64,000 nt of DNA from Trichaptum fuscoviolaceum (lineage: Eukaryota > Basidiomycota > Agaricomycetes > Hymenochaetales > Trichaptaceae): contig CAJSYZ010000008.1 in assembly GCA_910574455.1 (NCBI GenBank), positions 2,420,707 to 2,484,706 of the forward strand, in the 5' to 3' direction. This document shows positions 11,312 to 22,900 of this stretch, piece after piece. Within the stretch, counting starts at the first letter, position 1; every line of letters begins with the position of its first letter. The translations under genes were made by a program, and so were the position numbers. The notes beneath the pieces are model-generated. The model made no database searches and had not been told where the DNA came from. It saw only the letters and a list, made by a program, of their open reading frames with translations.

Positions 11312-12353
11312 TCAAGCCTCGAAGTTCTTGATGTACTTATCCGGTAAGGGTGAGTGGCTTTGGCTCAGGGCCAAAGCTACAGCAAACGTGCTGTGAACGT
11401 CAATAGCTGCATCTAGTATTCCAGTACAGCAGATCATGCAAGTGAGAACTTGAAGATGGTTGATCTTGAACAACAGAATGATAACTTACACTCTTTTTGT
11501 GCCGCTGATAGCTCGTCAGCTGCCCAGTCACTCATTGTGACCTCACTACTCTTCTTGACGTTCAGCCTCAATACTTCTCCCACTATTTTTTCGAGCTTGA
11601 CAGTCGGAGTCGGATGCTGGAACCAGAGACGAGGGTTTAAGAGCAGTTGGGACCAGGTCGGGTTTTTGGGCCAGACTTCCGGGTAGACAACGCGCGCCCA
11701 ATCTGTCAGATCGACACAGGAGCGCACAGAGGTGCGAAACTTGCGCTTTATACGCACTGCGTCACCTGCCATTTCTTCTGTTAGGCCACCTCGCAGGAGA
11801 AAAGATAAGTTATTCATACCGTTGATTCCTGCGGAAATTTTCATGACTGTACCATCTCCAAGGAGTTGCGCCAACGTAGGGGGAAGGTCAGTAAGAGTAT
11901 GCGTCCTGACTAGATAAATGTGGTGTTGAACTGCGAGTTGGATGAGGTCCACGCGATGATTGGGCCCTTCTCCGCCACTTGCCCACTCGATGTCGATCGA
12001 GACAAATCTCCTAGCTGGTACCTGTGGCAATGAAGCATATATTGCAGTCACTGCATTGTCCACATCCAAGCCCGTGCGACACTGTATCGGAACTATATTA
12101 TGGAGCCTATATTGATGTAATTCGGAGAGAGGTGTTGGTGGTACCCCGAGAAGATCAAGAAACGTTTGCAGTTTCTTGTGTATCTAGCAACAAGTCAGTG
12201 TACAGATCTTGATATGAATGAAACAAGTACCTTCGTTTGAGCCCTTGCTGTCCACCGTTGAACGAGCTGAAAGCGGAGGACGGTGCTGAGGTGCAGGCGT
12301 GCGTAATCAAGGGAGAGGAGGATGAGAAGGATAGTACGAAGATTTGAGAACAT
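11312..12353 (-). CDS. DEDDy 3'-5' exonuclease (RNase D / WRN-exonuclease fold)
   Basis: This is a predicted single-domain 3'-5' exonuclease of the DnaQ-like (RNase H fold) superfamily, probably acting on RNA or DNA ends. I join ATG 12353 (MFSNLRTILLILLSLDYARL) through a GTACTT..GCTAG intron to IHKKLQTFLDLLGVPPTPLS, and then into the long frame. Motif I is FVSIDIEWAS, with its D and E. Motif III is restored by an intron after QKE (GTAAGT..ACTAG), giving QKEYAAIDVHSTFAVALALS with the Tyr and Asp of the DEDDy type, and a stop at 11312. Motif II depends on splicing. Removing a 42-bp in-phase intron (GTATGA..AACAG, about 11809-11768) gives GINEEMAGDAVRIKRKF, which places the expected Asp. The hydrophobic N-terminus could be a targeting or membrane segment. 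The cellular role is unknown. Confidence 0.8.
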
Positions 12354-13289
12354 GATTCACGGTGGAATGGCTTGATGATGATCTTGGGGACAATACCCGC
12401 TCCCACTTCACACTTATACAAAGTAGTTGAAGTCAGTTTTCTGATTTCCCATTCTTCTAGAAAGAGAGAGGGAGCTATTAGTGCTTTGTACTATGACTCG
12501 GATAAACCGCAAGTTGAACTGATAGGAGATAACAAATGATTTCTTCCGGATGACTTGATTATAAGGCTTCTTTTCATTTTAAGCACAAACGAACAAGAAA
12601 ATGAGTCATGTTAACTCCGAAGAAGTCGGGAGGATACAACCCACTGCACAAGAAGCTGCTCCATCAGCTCTAGAAGGATTTCGAAGAAAGCCACGAGTAA
12701 CTCACCATACAACAGTCATCCCTGTACACAACCCGAAACTTGAACTAGAACCGTGCCAAAATGGGAAATGGGCCAACTTGAATGCATCCCAACCCGCTTC
12801 GGAAGGAGTAATTTGCATGAAGGCGCGTTTCTCGTCCTCGGAGCTGAGGGAATTGCGCTGTCGGCCGATGATGGACTCATACTGCACATTGAAACCGAGT
12901 GTTCTCCGTTTAGGCGGCAATGGTGGCGGGGCAGAGGTGTTTGGCAAGGAATGGGGACACGACAAGTTGACAACAACTTGGATGATGTCGAAAATGCAGT
13001 TATATTTTTCCCTTCGCAGCATTTGCAAATTGAGTTGTGAGTTGCTTTGTCGACCTTTGTGCATGCAAGCGGAATATTGGGATGCATCAAACTGCCCGGT
13101 GATACATAGCCCCGTATATACGAATCCGACCGCGCAACTTCGCAACCTTCCCTCTCCTCACTGTGGTATGTGGTGAGAGAGTGTCGCTGTCCAGCATCCT
13201 TCCCATGTTTTTGGGCTCTTTACGCCGCTCAGCAGGCCAGGCGAACTTAGGCTTAGATGTCGATTGAGCAGGGATTCCTGAAGTGAGAG
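12354..13289. other. no recognisable gene
   Basis: Overlapping open frames on both strands exist here, the longest being 191 codons on the plus strand at 12601-13176. They show no family motif, and their amino-acid makeup (many Cys, Met and Trp) looks non-coding. I see nothing else in this stretch. Confidence 0.3.
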
Positions 13290-14300
13290 TAGACGGTAGG
13301 GATAGAGACTCAATCCCGACTGACTGCTCAGCGCGAGTCCTGTGGCCGCTTATTGTTGAGCTTGAGATGGTCGAGGAAAAGAGGAATGATGGAACGAGAA
13401 GAAGCTGACACGGCCATCGTTCCTTCCGGTGACAAGAAAGTCGGAGTCGTACTGGAAAGTTGTCACTGATGAGTCGGGGATACAGGAATGTGAAGAAAAT
13501 CATACCCATTTGCAGATTCCATACGCGAACGGATGTGTCCAATCCCCCTACCCCCACCCCAAGAAAAGAGGACTATAATTTTCGGCGTAAATCTTATGCA
13601 GATGTTCTCGGAGAACGTATAGACATTCCCCGTGCCGATGCTCCAAAGCTGAAGAAGCCCGTGAGTATTATGATTCAAAAATTAAAAGAACAGCTTACTC
13701 GAGAAGTACAGTAGTAGCTTTCGCTCACTGATTACTGCACGCATACATCCTCTCCTCGTGCCTGTGAGGGCCGGTTCAGTAACTTGCCTCTTTGCACATC
13801 CGAAACGTCGGTGATGCGTCTCGCGATTCAAAACCTGGGAGGAGCGGACCTCGGATGCAAGTGCAGCAACCAGTTTTAACGTCCTGCTCTCTGAGCTGGT
13901 CATCAGCCACCACTGACGATGAGCTCTCTGGCATAGCCCTGTCCCTCGGAGAAGGTTCACTCATGATATATGGTGACGGATGTAACCACTCTACCATCAC
14001 AAATCGCTGAAGAAGTTTGTGTTGTCAACTGTGGAGGTGGACGCGTGCGCATGTGTGCTCGCCATTGCTTTAGTCGGTGGGGGAATACGCGTCGGCATAA
14101 ATCTGCGAGAGAATCCTGGGTCAAGAATTGGGGCGCCTGCTGTGGGCGCAGTAAATTGCGTAGACGGCAGTGGTTTCGTTCCTCTGCAAAAGCGGTCGAA
14201 CTCCTACCCCCTTGGTTTCCATACGAGCCTAGAGACGTTTTACGCGAGCTGCGCGAGGCGTTGAAACCGATAGAACAATTTGAGCGTGCCGAGACAGGCA
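13290..14300 (-). pseudogene. decayed Cdc4-like F-box/WD40 gene fragments
   Basis: Scattered over three frames on the minus strand are recognisable pieces of an SCF substrate receptor of the Cdc4/Pop1 type. An N-terminal piece at about 14190-14060 reads TAPTAGAPILDPGFSRRFMP then TRIPPPTKAM. WD40 pieces follow at 13660-13590 (GECLYVLREHLHKIYAE), 13557-13510 (GVGGLDTSVRVWNLQMG) and about 13460-13400 (TTFQYDSDFLVTGRNDGRVS). They are in the right order. The F-box and the first blades are missing, and stops or frame changes lie between the pieces. I read this as a truncated, dead duplicate rather than an active gene. A functional Cdc4 should exist elsewhere in the genome. Confidence 0.55.
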
Positions 14301-15199
14301 AAGCGCGAGTCGGCAGATGCGCGGCGGAAGAAAGAGGTCTATCAGAGTTGTACAAGGTCCCGCATGGTGTTGAGAGAGAATCGGGACGTGCAGGAGGAAT
14401 TCGATGTTGAAAATTGGTAGAAAAGTGAAGAAGAGAATCTGCGGTGACTTGGGCGTTGGGATACAGTGGTAGTTGAGGAGGAGGCCATGACTACGTCAGT
14501 TCGCTACTGAAAAGTCACTTGAGGCCATCAACGATATTATAGAGCTTATTCATCTTGGATGATTGGATAAAGTGTGTCTGTAAGGTGGTTCCTGCCCTAG
14601 GCTGCCAGTGCCAGTGTGTAAGATGATCCCGTGTCAACTCAACTGTACATCCTACGGCAGCGGCTGTTCCTTTTTCCGATAATTGCATAGGATGCGATCA
14701 ATAGTGGAGGGTGCGGGCCAAGATGTAATCCTGGAGAGCAGAACGTAGTGTTAAACAGAAAATACACCAGGACGTAAGACAACCTGAGGAAGTTCTCTGT
14801 TAACGAGCCTGGTTGTAACAGCAACCCACCAAAAGTTTCCTATGCAGTTTGTCCGTTAGACCGCAGACCGCGGGAGTCCAAGTACGCCTTTCCACACCAG
14901 GACCGAAATAAGCGACTTCGCACACAGATTCTCCTTTCCTCTCACAGAGAACGTATAGCCTCCCGTCCGTAAGAAATTCTTGTAATCTACAATGCGCACT
15001 TTTAGGGGGGTAGAGGTTGATGTGATTCCAGTATGATTGATCAGATGCGAACTCATAAATATGAGAAGTGCCACCTAAAGTACCTAAAGTAAGGGAACTT
15101 GAAGGGACGAAGACAAAGACGGAGTAGTTGTCTTCGGTTTGGCCCGATTACTCGTGAGCCAGCAAAAGTTTTTGCGGACGCCCCTGTAACAGCGAAGGC
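14301..15199. other. no recognisable gene
   Basis: There are only short frames on both strands here. No family motif, RNA gene or repeat was seen. Confidence 0.3.
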
Positions 15200-15211
15200 C
15201 CTTCTCTATTG

Positions 15212-15975
15212 CCATTTAAAGGGGAAAAGATACCTCTGACCGGCATCTTTTATTCGGAGACCAACATCGCAGGATACAATCTCGAGATAATGAGAAGAGG
15301 TTGTTAATGTCGCTCGGTTGAGGGATAGACGCGAATGGAATGAGAGAATCTCGTTCGGATGTTCTACGATGGATGAGAGAATATGAAGAAGTGCTGGACA
15401 CCAGTCGTTCATCCTGTATTCTGTTTTGCTCCATTGCTCTGCGAAACGATACAAAAATTAGAGTTCTGATCTCTACATCTATTTGGTAGGTCACTGACCT
15501 GCATAAATTCCATCATCATGAACTCCGATTCTATTCTCACGTAACCTCCCGTGCTCAATCCCATAGCTATGGTGATAGCATCCTGCACGTAAGCTATCTT
15601 TGGTTCAATTCCTCCAAGCGTCCTCACAGTCCATTCCCTACAGCAATCCTCCGTGGTGGTTCGTGCCATAGCAGTCCATCTTCATAGACAGGCAGGATTA
15701 TTCGAAGCAGCGAGTCGACTGAGATAAAAACGAGAAGAAGTTGATCCTCCTAAGAAACAAGTGATGGTATTGGTATCACTGTGGTCGGAAGGACAAACCA
15801 CATTGAGGATATGCTTGTTGAAAGAAAGATGAGCTCTACCGCAAGGCCACCTTGAACTATGCGTATCAGCACATACCCTCCAATGCTTGCTTGAGATGAA
15901 GATGATTGTAGAGCATGCCCGTCCGAGATATCCGAGTTTGTTGAGGAATGTCTCGTCGCGAGGTTGGAACAGCAT
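15212..15975 (-). CDS. unrecognised conserved-looking fragment
   Basis: Three coding-like pieces line up on the minus strand: MLFQPRDETFLNKLGYLGRA from 15975; EWTVRTLGGIEPKIAYVQDA with GYVRIESEFMMMEFM at 15640-15500; and, after an intron GTCAGT..TCGCAG, QWSKTEYRMNDWCPALLHIL through a C-terminal block ending KDAGQRYLFPFKW at stop 15212-15210. The periodic hydrophobic pattern and clean splice site suggest a real helical protein or its remnant. I do not recognise the family. Between the first and second pieces the frame changes without a good intron (one frame reads RIILPVYEDGLLWHEPPRR just before the other takes over), so this may be a pseudogene. Confidence 0.35.
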
Positions 15976-15999
15976 GGGTTAGAACATGTGCCGGAGAGT

Positions 16000-16640
16000 A
16001 CTAGCCTCAGGCTGGCACCAGCAGTGGCGTGAGAAGTTTGGCTTCAGATTCAAGTTCCGCATTTAGTAGCCTGACTACCCCATGCCCATCAACTTGAATG
16101 ACGAGGAGTTGCCAACTTGAAAGCCAGCGACCAGCGACGTGTCGTGTCATTGTCTACACTCTAGTAGCTCTCAAGCTTGTTCTTTTCAGCAGCTTGAAGC
16201 CCGATCACCTTGTAGTTGAAGTCCCTGCCACCTAAATTCTACTAGTAGCTCAGGGGCTGCCACTGGCAGTACTCAGGCTGGCGGTGAGTCAACTTTCAGT
16301 CTCCTAGTTTAACTTCATCCACTGACTGAGATCTTCAGACTTGTAGCCCGAGTAGTACTGTACTACTACTATACTACTGGCAATTTGATCTCTAAACTTG
16401 AAAGGGTTCTGAAACTCGAACCGAACTTCAACTTGATACTATTCGGTTCCGACTCCGAGTCGGTGGTGCCGCGCCAGTAGTAGTAGCCTGAGCACCAGTT
16501 TTAACTACATCTTGAAGCTGTTGGAGAAAGCAATACAACCTCCTCTCAGGCTTCAAGTCACAGTTTTGTTCGAAATATCCAGTGAGCCTGCGTTTAAGTT
16601 GGGCCCCCTTGTTGGTTCTGACAATAACTAAATTGTAGAT
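16000..16640. repeat. short-word mosaic A (AACTTGAA / GCCAGTGGC / ACTAGTAGTACT)
   Basis: About 640 bp are built largely from a few recurring words on both strands: CAACTTGAA or CTTCAAG, GCCACTGGCAG, ACTAGTAGC or TAGTACTACTAC, GCCTGAG and CGAGTCGG. It has no coding potential and no simple tandem period. The same vocabulary recurs at 23990-24560 and 25640-25950, on either side of the Plavaka gene. This fits subterminal or spacer DNA of a mobile element, or a genome-specific dispersed satellite. Confidence 0.65.
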
Positions 16641-16673
16641 AATCCCAATCAGCAGCCTGAGAAGACTTAGACA

Positions 16674-18798
16674 ATGTATACGTCACCAAATGCCAGTGCA
16701 TCGAATCCGAGTCGGGGACGGGGAACAGTAATCATAGATCGGAAACGTACTTACAACAATAGTAGTAACCAAAGTGAGCTCGTTTTACCTCGGACTGGAA
16801 ACAAAGCCAATTAACAGCCGCCTTCAGCAGAGGATTCACTGGCAGGGGAGCCGAGCACTAAGCGTCATAACACGAATGAGCCGGACAATGATTATCGTGA
16901 TGCGAAAAGGGCAAAGACGACTGACGTGACAAGTAAAGGAAGAAGTCATTCGCACACTGTCAGCGATTCACCAGTGCAACCGCGATCACTGTCAGAGTCA
17001 ACGTATGGGACGAGAGCAGGACCTGGGCATACAATAAAAAGGAGCATTAGCCAATCTCCGGCTACTTTGGATTCCCTGGTCGTTACTGCAAAAAGTATTT
17101 CAGAAGCTATAGAAATTCCAGTTCACACTGGTACAGATTACAACCAGTCGGTTCGCTCGACTTCAAACCATCCAGCTCATTCAGGGGTTGGTATGATTAC
17201 GAATTTGGAGGAAAATGTTGCAAGGACGAGCACTGCTACTTCCCCATTGCTCACTGGTACAGATGACATGCAGTCGGTTCGCTCGACTTCAAACCATCCA
17301 GCTCATTCAGGGGATGATAGGATTATGAAGTTGGAGAAACAGGTTGCACAGATGAGCACTGCTTTTGAGGCGCAGATTCAAACGTTGAACACAGCTTTGG
17401 GAAAGATGTCTGAAGTGGTCGAGCTCTTGTCTGCAAATGTTACGGGGGTAAGTAATAAGATCATGTTTCTAAAAAGAACGTCTAATAACCTACGCTTGTT
17501 AGTCACGGCCAGCGGGCGACGCTATTAGAGTAAGGAAGCTCTTGGACAGTCTAAGGTTCTTCTTCATGGAGTCCTCCGCAATTGTCATCTGGTTCACTAG
17601 AGATGAAGTGTTCGACACCCTCGCGGCCCCAAATAGTCTACCCTATAATTACAAGTTCCACGAGATAGAGCCAAAGAAACTCTGGGTGGTCATACGAGAT
17701 CACTCCCCTCCGAAAGACTACAGCATGCATCTAAATTATCGCAAATCGGGTGTAATGTGTATTGCGGAAGATTTCAAGCAAGACTGTGTTGAGGTATTGC
17801 AGGCATCCAAGTCGGACCCCTGGTTTCATGATTTCCGAATCTTCCTACCGTACTTCCAGGCCCATTTCGACGCCCTTTACGATCTCATCGCAACCATCGA
17901 AGACCATCTCCAATCCATCTCAGTTTCGGCTAATGGACTTATGATCAGAACCGAAATCCGCTTCTCATGGGAAGCACTCTACACACAGGTATCAAAATCA
18001 GGGAATTTGCAAGCGAAATATTCGACGCCTGCGGTCAGAACTCTTCATATTTCACCCCAGACACCCGCTGCCAATGAAATGCTACTACACTTACCAGCTG
18101 AGAAGGATGCGAAGGGTGCGAAAACTAAAAGCTGGAAACTGGCGATTGGTCTGTGCAATCGGTACGACGCTTTCTACGACAGGAGGGAATACGCGGATGA
18201 AGTTACTTCGTCCGACTATGAAGTTGTCTCGACGAGGGCGCCCAAAGTTCGCGACACGATGGAAAACCTACTATCGGACCTACATCGAAACATACCACTA
18301 GAAGTTGCACCAAAATTTGTGGATGAGGTTAATAAATGCATCGACGATTTGTGCGTTCTTCAGACGAGATTGATAAATGGGCTTAGGATCGTCAGGAGAT
18401 GGTTGCAGGTTGTCTCCAGAAGGGGTCTTTTCGATCTAGTCATGCAGAGGTCGAAAGGCGTCATCATAAACGACCTCTTAAACAAGATCGTACATCAAGG
18501 GGAGGAGATGACTGATTCTGTCCTTGAATCTATTGATAAGTTAGAAGAATATAACAAGTTGGAGATGGCGAGCATGGCGGCATATAAGGCCGAGCCCGAG
18601 CCCGAGCACGAGGGCAAGGGCAAGGGCAAGGGCAAGGGCAAGGGCAAGGTCGAACAGAAATCGGATACAAAGCTCCGCCACTTGAAGGACAATGACATGC
18701 AGAGATACCAACGCTATCTGACGGAGTTGGTGTGCTCGGCATTCGAGGCAAAAGTCCCGGAAGGCGTAAAAATCCCGTTGATATTCGTGAAGTCTTAG
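16674..18798 (+). CDS. gene A: unknown protein with a 40-residue internal repeat and a KG tract
   Basis: My model has three exons: 16674-16727, 16818-17447 and 17503-18798. All joins are phase 0 and give 659 residues. The first intron (GTAATC..AACAG) removes an in-frame TAA at 16812, and the reading frame is otherwise continuous across it. The N-terminal third is Ser/Thr-rich and probably disordered. It contains two copies of a 40-residue unit ending QSVRSTSNHPAHSG. The remainder (from DSLRFFFMESSAIVIWFTRD) is mixed helical and reads like a folded domain with several coiled stretches. Near the C-terminus is an EPEPEHEGKGKGKGKGKGKG tract encoded by a GGCAAG hexamer repeat. I do not recognise the family. 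It lies between mosaic A and a MITE, next to the Plavaka gene on the opposite strand, so it may be element cargo. Confidence 0.55.
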
Positions 18799-19276
18799 GG
18801 TATCGCAATTATGTGAAATTGGCGATAGAGTCAAAGGATGACTCCAAGCCTTCAAGTCCTGAAGGTCACCGCGACGAGCCGAAGTAGTTTTTCGAAGGTG
18901 GCGGGTTGACAATGGACACAGCAATCAGTAATAATTGTAAGTGACAAAGTCTCCTCATTTCCATATTATACGCTCACTGCATTTACTAGTAGCTGTTCTC
19001 CCCGTCAAGCGGTTTCAGAGTGAAGTTGTCAGCCAACCACTCCCAGGCACTTATATCATGGGAAACGCTGAGGACTTCGAGGTGAACCTATGACTTTGAG
19101 TACCCTTGTAATCCGAGTCTCTGCGCTATGCTTGCATTTTCAGTTTTTTCTTATGTCGCTTTGAGATTTGTTGATAATAATATTACCTTGAACATTGAAT
19201 ACTATGATGTGGTTGCCACTGGCTCTGGCAATGTAAACTGTAGTACAACTTGAATGCGAGCCAAAAAAACACTTAG
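18799..19276. other. intergenic, 3' of gene A
   Basis: There is no gene here. One GTAGTACAACTTGAATGC word lies at about 19240-19255, just before the MITE. Confidence 0.3.
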
Positions 19277-19761
19277 GGTGCGCTCGGTTCCAGTGCTTGC
19301 GACGCAACGACGCGTTCAAGCACCGCCGGACAAAACCGGAAGTGGTCCGGACATTCTTGTACTAATAGCGACTAGTACTAGCTGCTTGGTTACTGATTAC
19401 AAGATAATAGTCACACATGTTACATTACTTTGATTTGCTTGAACATCAGTCTCTTCCTAATATTCGTGCAACAGCCAGTTTAAAGCTGTTATTCTTACAA
19501 TCAGCCTCATTAAGGAGCTAACATAGTATTTATTTCCGTGCAAAACAAAGGGGAACCATGGACAAGAGGTTTGCATATATGCAGCAGAAAATACCGGAAA
19601 TGGAATGTCCGACTCCGAAGTGGTCACAGCAAAGTATTGACTGTCCTAGCCCAGTTTCACAGACCCTTTTTTAATTGTTAAGCTATTCCCACGGAGCATC
19701 TCAAGAATCGATGACTAAATAAGGCTATCGTTGCTTCGCAAGCACTGGAACCGAGCGCACC
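19277..19761. mobile_element. MITE with 33-bp terminal inverted repeats
   Basis: The sequence starting GGTGCGCTCGGTTCCAGTGC at 19277-19309 is repeated in reverse complement at 19729-19761, with one mismatch over 33 bp. The 485-bp element has no open frame, as expected of a non-autonomous miniature element. The TIR, rich in GGTTCCAG, resembles PIF/Harbinger-type miniature elements. The flanks (CTTA on the left, CTAC on the right) do not give a clean target-site duplication, so the superfamily is uncertain. Confidence 0.8.
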
Positions 19762-19911
19762 TACTACGTAAGTCTCAATACTATGATACTAGTACAGCTT
19801 AACTTAGTAATTATTGTCTAGCTTCGTACAATGTTGAACATTTAAATGTCATATCCTTACTTCATAAGTTTCAACTTAAAGGTACTTTGTGTGCTAAATG
19901 AGGGTTTATCT

Positions 19912-22900
19912 TTATTGTTGTCTACTTTCGTACAATGTTTCATGCATGTGCATGTCAGCAAATCGGTTAACATAGAATCTATCGTAAAAGTCCAGGGACT
20001 CCTCAGGTGTCAATGACTTCGGAGGACATTCATCACCCTTTGGAACCCCAAGGAGGTGAGCTAAACGGAAGATACTCCCTAGAGCTATCACGGATAACTT
20101 TGGAGTTTTGGAGTCACCGTGACGGTGGTAGCCTGAGCCTGAGGTGTCATTGTCACTCAGTTGACGGCAACTTCCAATACGCTGGCACGCGGTAGAGGTC
20201 TCTGACTCATACTCTGGCTCAACTATCCACATTCTTGTTTTTCTGTCAGGTGAGTCTCCAATGTTCTTGAAAAACTGGACGAGGGCGCATTCCTGCCGTT
20301 CTCCGTTGGCAGTGAAGGAGAAAAGAAGCATAACCCGAGCAATTTGCATGCCCGCAAACCCCTTTTTGCGAGAATCAACTTGGACAAGAACGACATCACG
20401 TCGTGGTTTTCCGCGCCAAGAGGAATTGGACCTGATCACCTCCCTCATTGCTTGCTCTATAGGAATCGATTCGCCGCGGTAGGCGAAATACGCGGTAGCT
20501 GAATGGAAGATGGCAATGTCATTGCCCATGTCCAGTGCAAAGTGTTGTTCGGCTTCTATCAGGCTGTCAGAAGCACTTCCGAGGTCGTAGTATCCTAATT
20601 CGTTCAAGTTGCACCGTTCGTACTTGCAGAATAAGTATATTTTGATGAGTTGTCGGAGCCGCCGGAGTTCCGGATGGCCTTTCATTGTCACAAGAGCATT
20701 GAGCTGTTTGGGGTACAGCTTACTGGACTCTGTAAGGATAACAACGAAGAAGTCAGATGTCCAGCGCCACAACTTCAAGCTCGTGTTACTAACGTTGTTT
20801 TGAAGCCATTAATATTAAGCTTGAAGGGTCGCTTCTACCACCCAAGCGGAACCGATGTTCTGTATTTTCCACATCATGAAGAACCACACTACTCTGCAGT
20901 CCTCCCACTGATGAACTGCCGAAATCATCCAGGTCAGCAATTTCGTTGTGCTCTTGATTACCCATAATGCCATCGAAGAAACTATCTGTATCATTGGCTG
21001 CTCCGAGTCCTGCCACTGGCATACCAATACACTGCATCTGCTCCCTCTGGTTCGGGATCCTCTCAGCATCCTCCTCCTCCGGCTCTGACATATTCTTCCG
21101 CAGAACATCTCGCAAAACTTTCCACGTAGCCTCAGATAGCGTATCGTCTAGCATTCCACGCCGTTCGAAGTCTGACCTCGATGCAATAAGTTTACTAAGT
21201 CGTTGATTTGCTGTGATCATCTGGCCCAAGGGATCATTTCTGTTCGAGCGTCGCCATGTTTCTTTGACCGCATAAATATGCTTATTCTCTGTAATCGATG
21301 AGCACAGTCCACTCGGTGCAGCGAACAGAGGGATCAATGTTGGATAATGGACCATAGCATGCTGTCGTGGTAGTGAAAAGTTATCCCGGATGCCCTTAGC
21401 TATGAATATTTGCCGATAACGGTGAAAGTGATCCAAAGAGGCTTTGATTTGATCAAGAGTTGAGGCTGTAATCGTGTACCGACGCACAAGGTAACAGAAG
21501 TCTAGAAATGCACTTAATGTGCGAATCATATCATCGTGTGCAATGCCCACGATAGCCGGAAGATATACCTAAGCAAATTGCATCAAATATCAGCAAACCA
21601 CTGCCTCGAACAAGATAAAAAGGTCACATACTTTCATAAGTGCCTTAGAATCATTGCCTGTCCATTGCTTGAAGCCTCGGCCTTCGGGGAATCTGCGAAG
21701 TCCAGGAAAAGGAGCAGCGACTCTGATTCTACGCGGAGATTAGCAACGGTATTCACATTAAACAACTTGTAAAAAAACAGCACCTTTTATCCACAATGTC
21801 CAGCTCTGACGTGGTCAAGCTCTGACATATCCACTCGACAAGATGATCCTTGAACACGCCTTTGATGATTTGGTGCAGCAGGTCCGGAGATATGAGATCG
21901 CATATATCTGCGCGCGGAATGTCATTGGTGAAAGGCTACGGAGCAACGTATCAGCTGCAATATACGCATCCAATGAATAATTTGAAGCACGTACCACAAT
22001 GTCCTGGTGGAATCCGTACTCTTTCCGAATTGTTGCTTTATTCATGTTGTTGACGTCTACCTGTTCTATCAATCGTTCGTGCAGCTCTTTTGTTCGAGGA
22101 ATTGATACAAATTCCGGATTATCGAGGTCCTTGTGAGGCGCTGTGCATCTATAATGTCGAAAGTAAGTTATCGCAACAGAGCTTGATTTCAGGAAAGCTA
22201 GGACTTACTTGCAGCACCATCCAGTGCATATGGCGCAAAGGCTGACCTGTTCCGGATAATCGGCTATATATGAGCCGAGTCCGAAAACTGACCTACGCAA
22301 GTGACCATCAGGGCACCGGAGAATAGTTTTCTGAGTGTTCATGATCATTGCGGTTTTCAGCGAGTTTAAGATCCTCGATATAGACGAATGAAAAATCTGA
22401 TGTCGAAAACGCCGGAAGTCATCTGACTTTTCGTATTGCCGCTCAGCTGCAAAGCATCAGAACTCAATCAAATAGATCACTATTAACACATACTCTTTGG
22501 TATTGCCAGAAATGCTATGAGCTGGACTGTATTCAGTTTCTGGGACCGCCGGGCCTTGTTTGATACATTCCCAATCGAGAGATACAAAGGATAGTATTCA
22601 TTATTGCCAGTTCCAACAGAAACCGTTGTCTTATCGCTCCCTAAGATGACCGGGACGAACATAGATCCATGGACTGCTTTATCTTCTGCATAGATCTTGT
22701 TCTAAGTCAAGGATAATAAGTATCTGTGCGAGTTAATGAGTCATGACTTACAGCCTGTTCCCAAGCAAAATTCCCGGACATGTAATTTCTGAAAACTCGT
22801 TCTTTGTCATTGATATTATCGGTGTCCTCCTTTGTCTGAAATTCACGAAACGGGACAAAGTCAAATTCGCCTTCTAAAGCCGGATTATCCACCAAATTTC

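Noticed and set aside
11768..11815. First impression that the exonuclease lacks its motif II Asp
   Set aside because: Removing an in-phase 42-bp intron restores a good motif II (GDAVRI), so catalytic loss is not supported.
12601..13176. 191-codon plus-strand open frame
   Set aside because: Equal-length open frames overlap on the minus strand, composition is unlike local genes, and there are no motifs or splice context.
13970..14410. 146-codon plus-strand open frame
   Set aside because: It runs antisense to the recognisable Cdc4-like N-terminal piece, and its Arg/Cys/Trp-rich text looks like a shadow.
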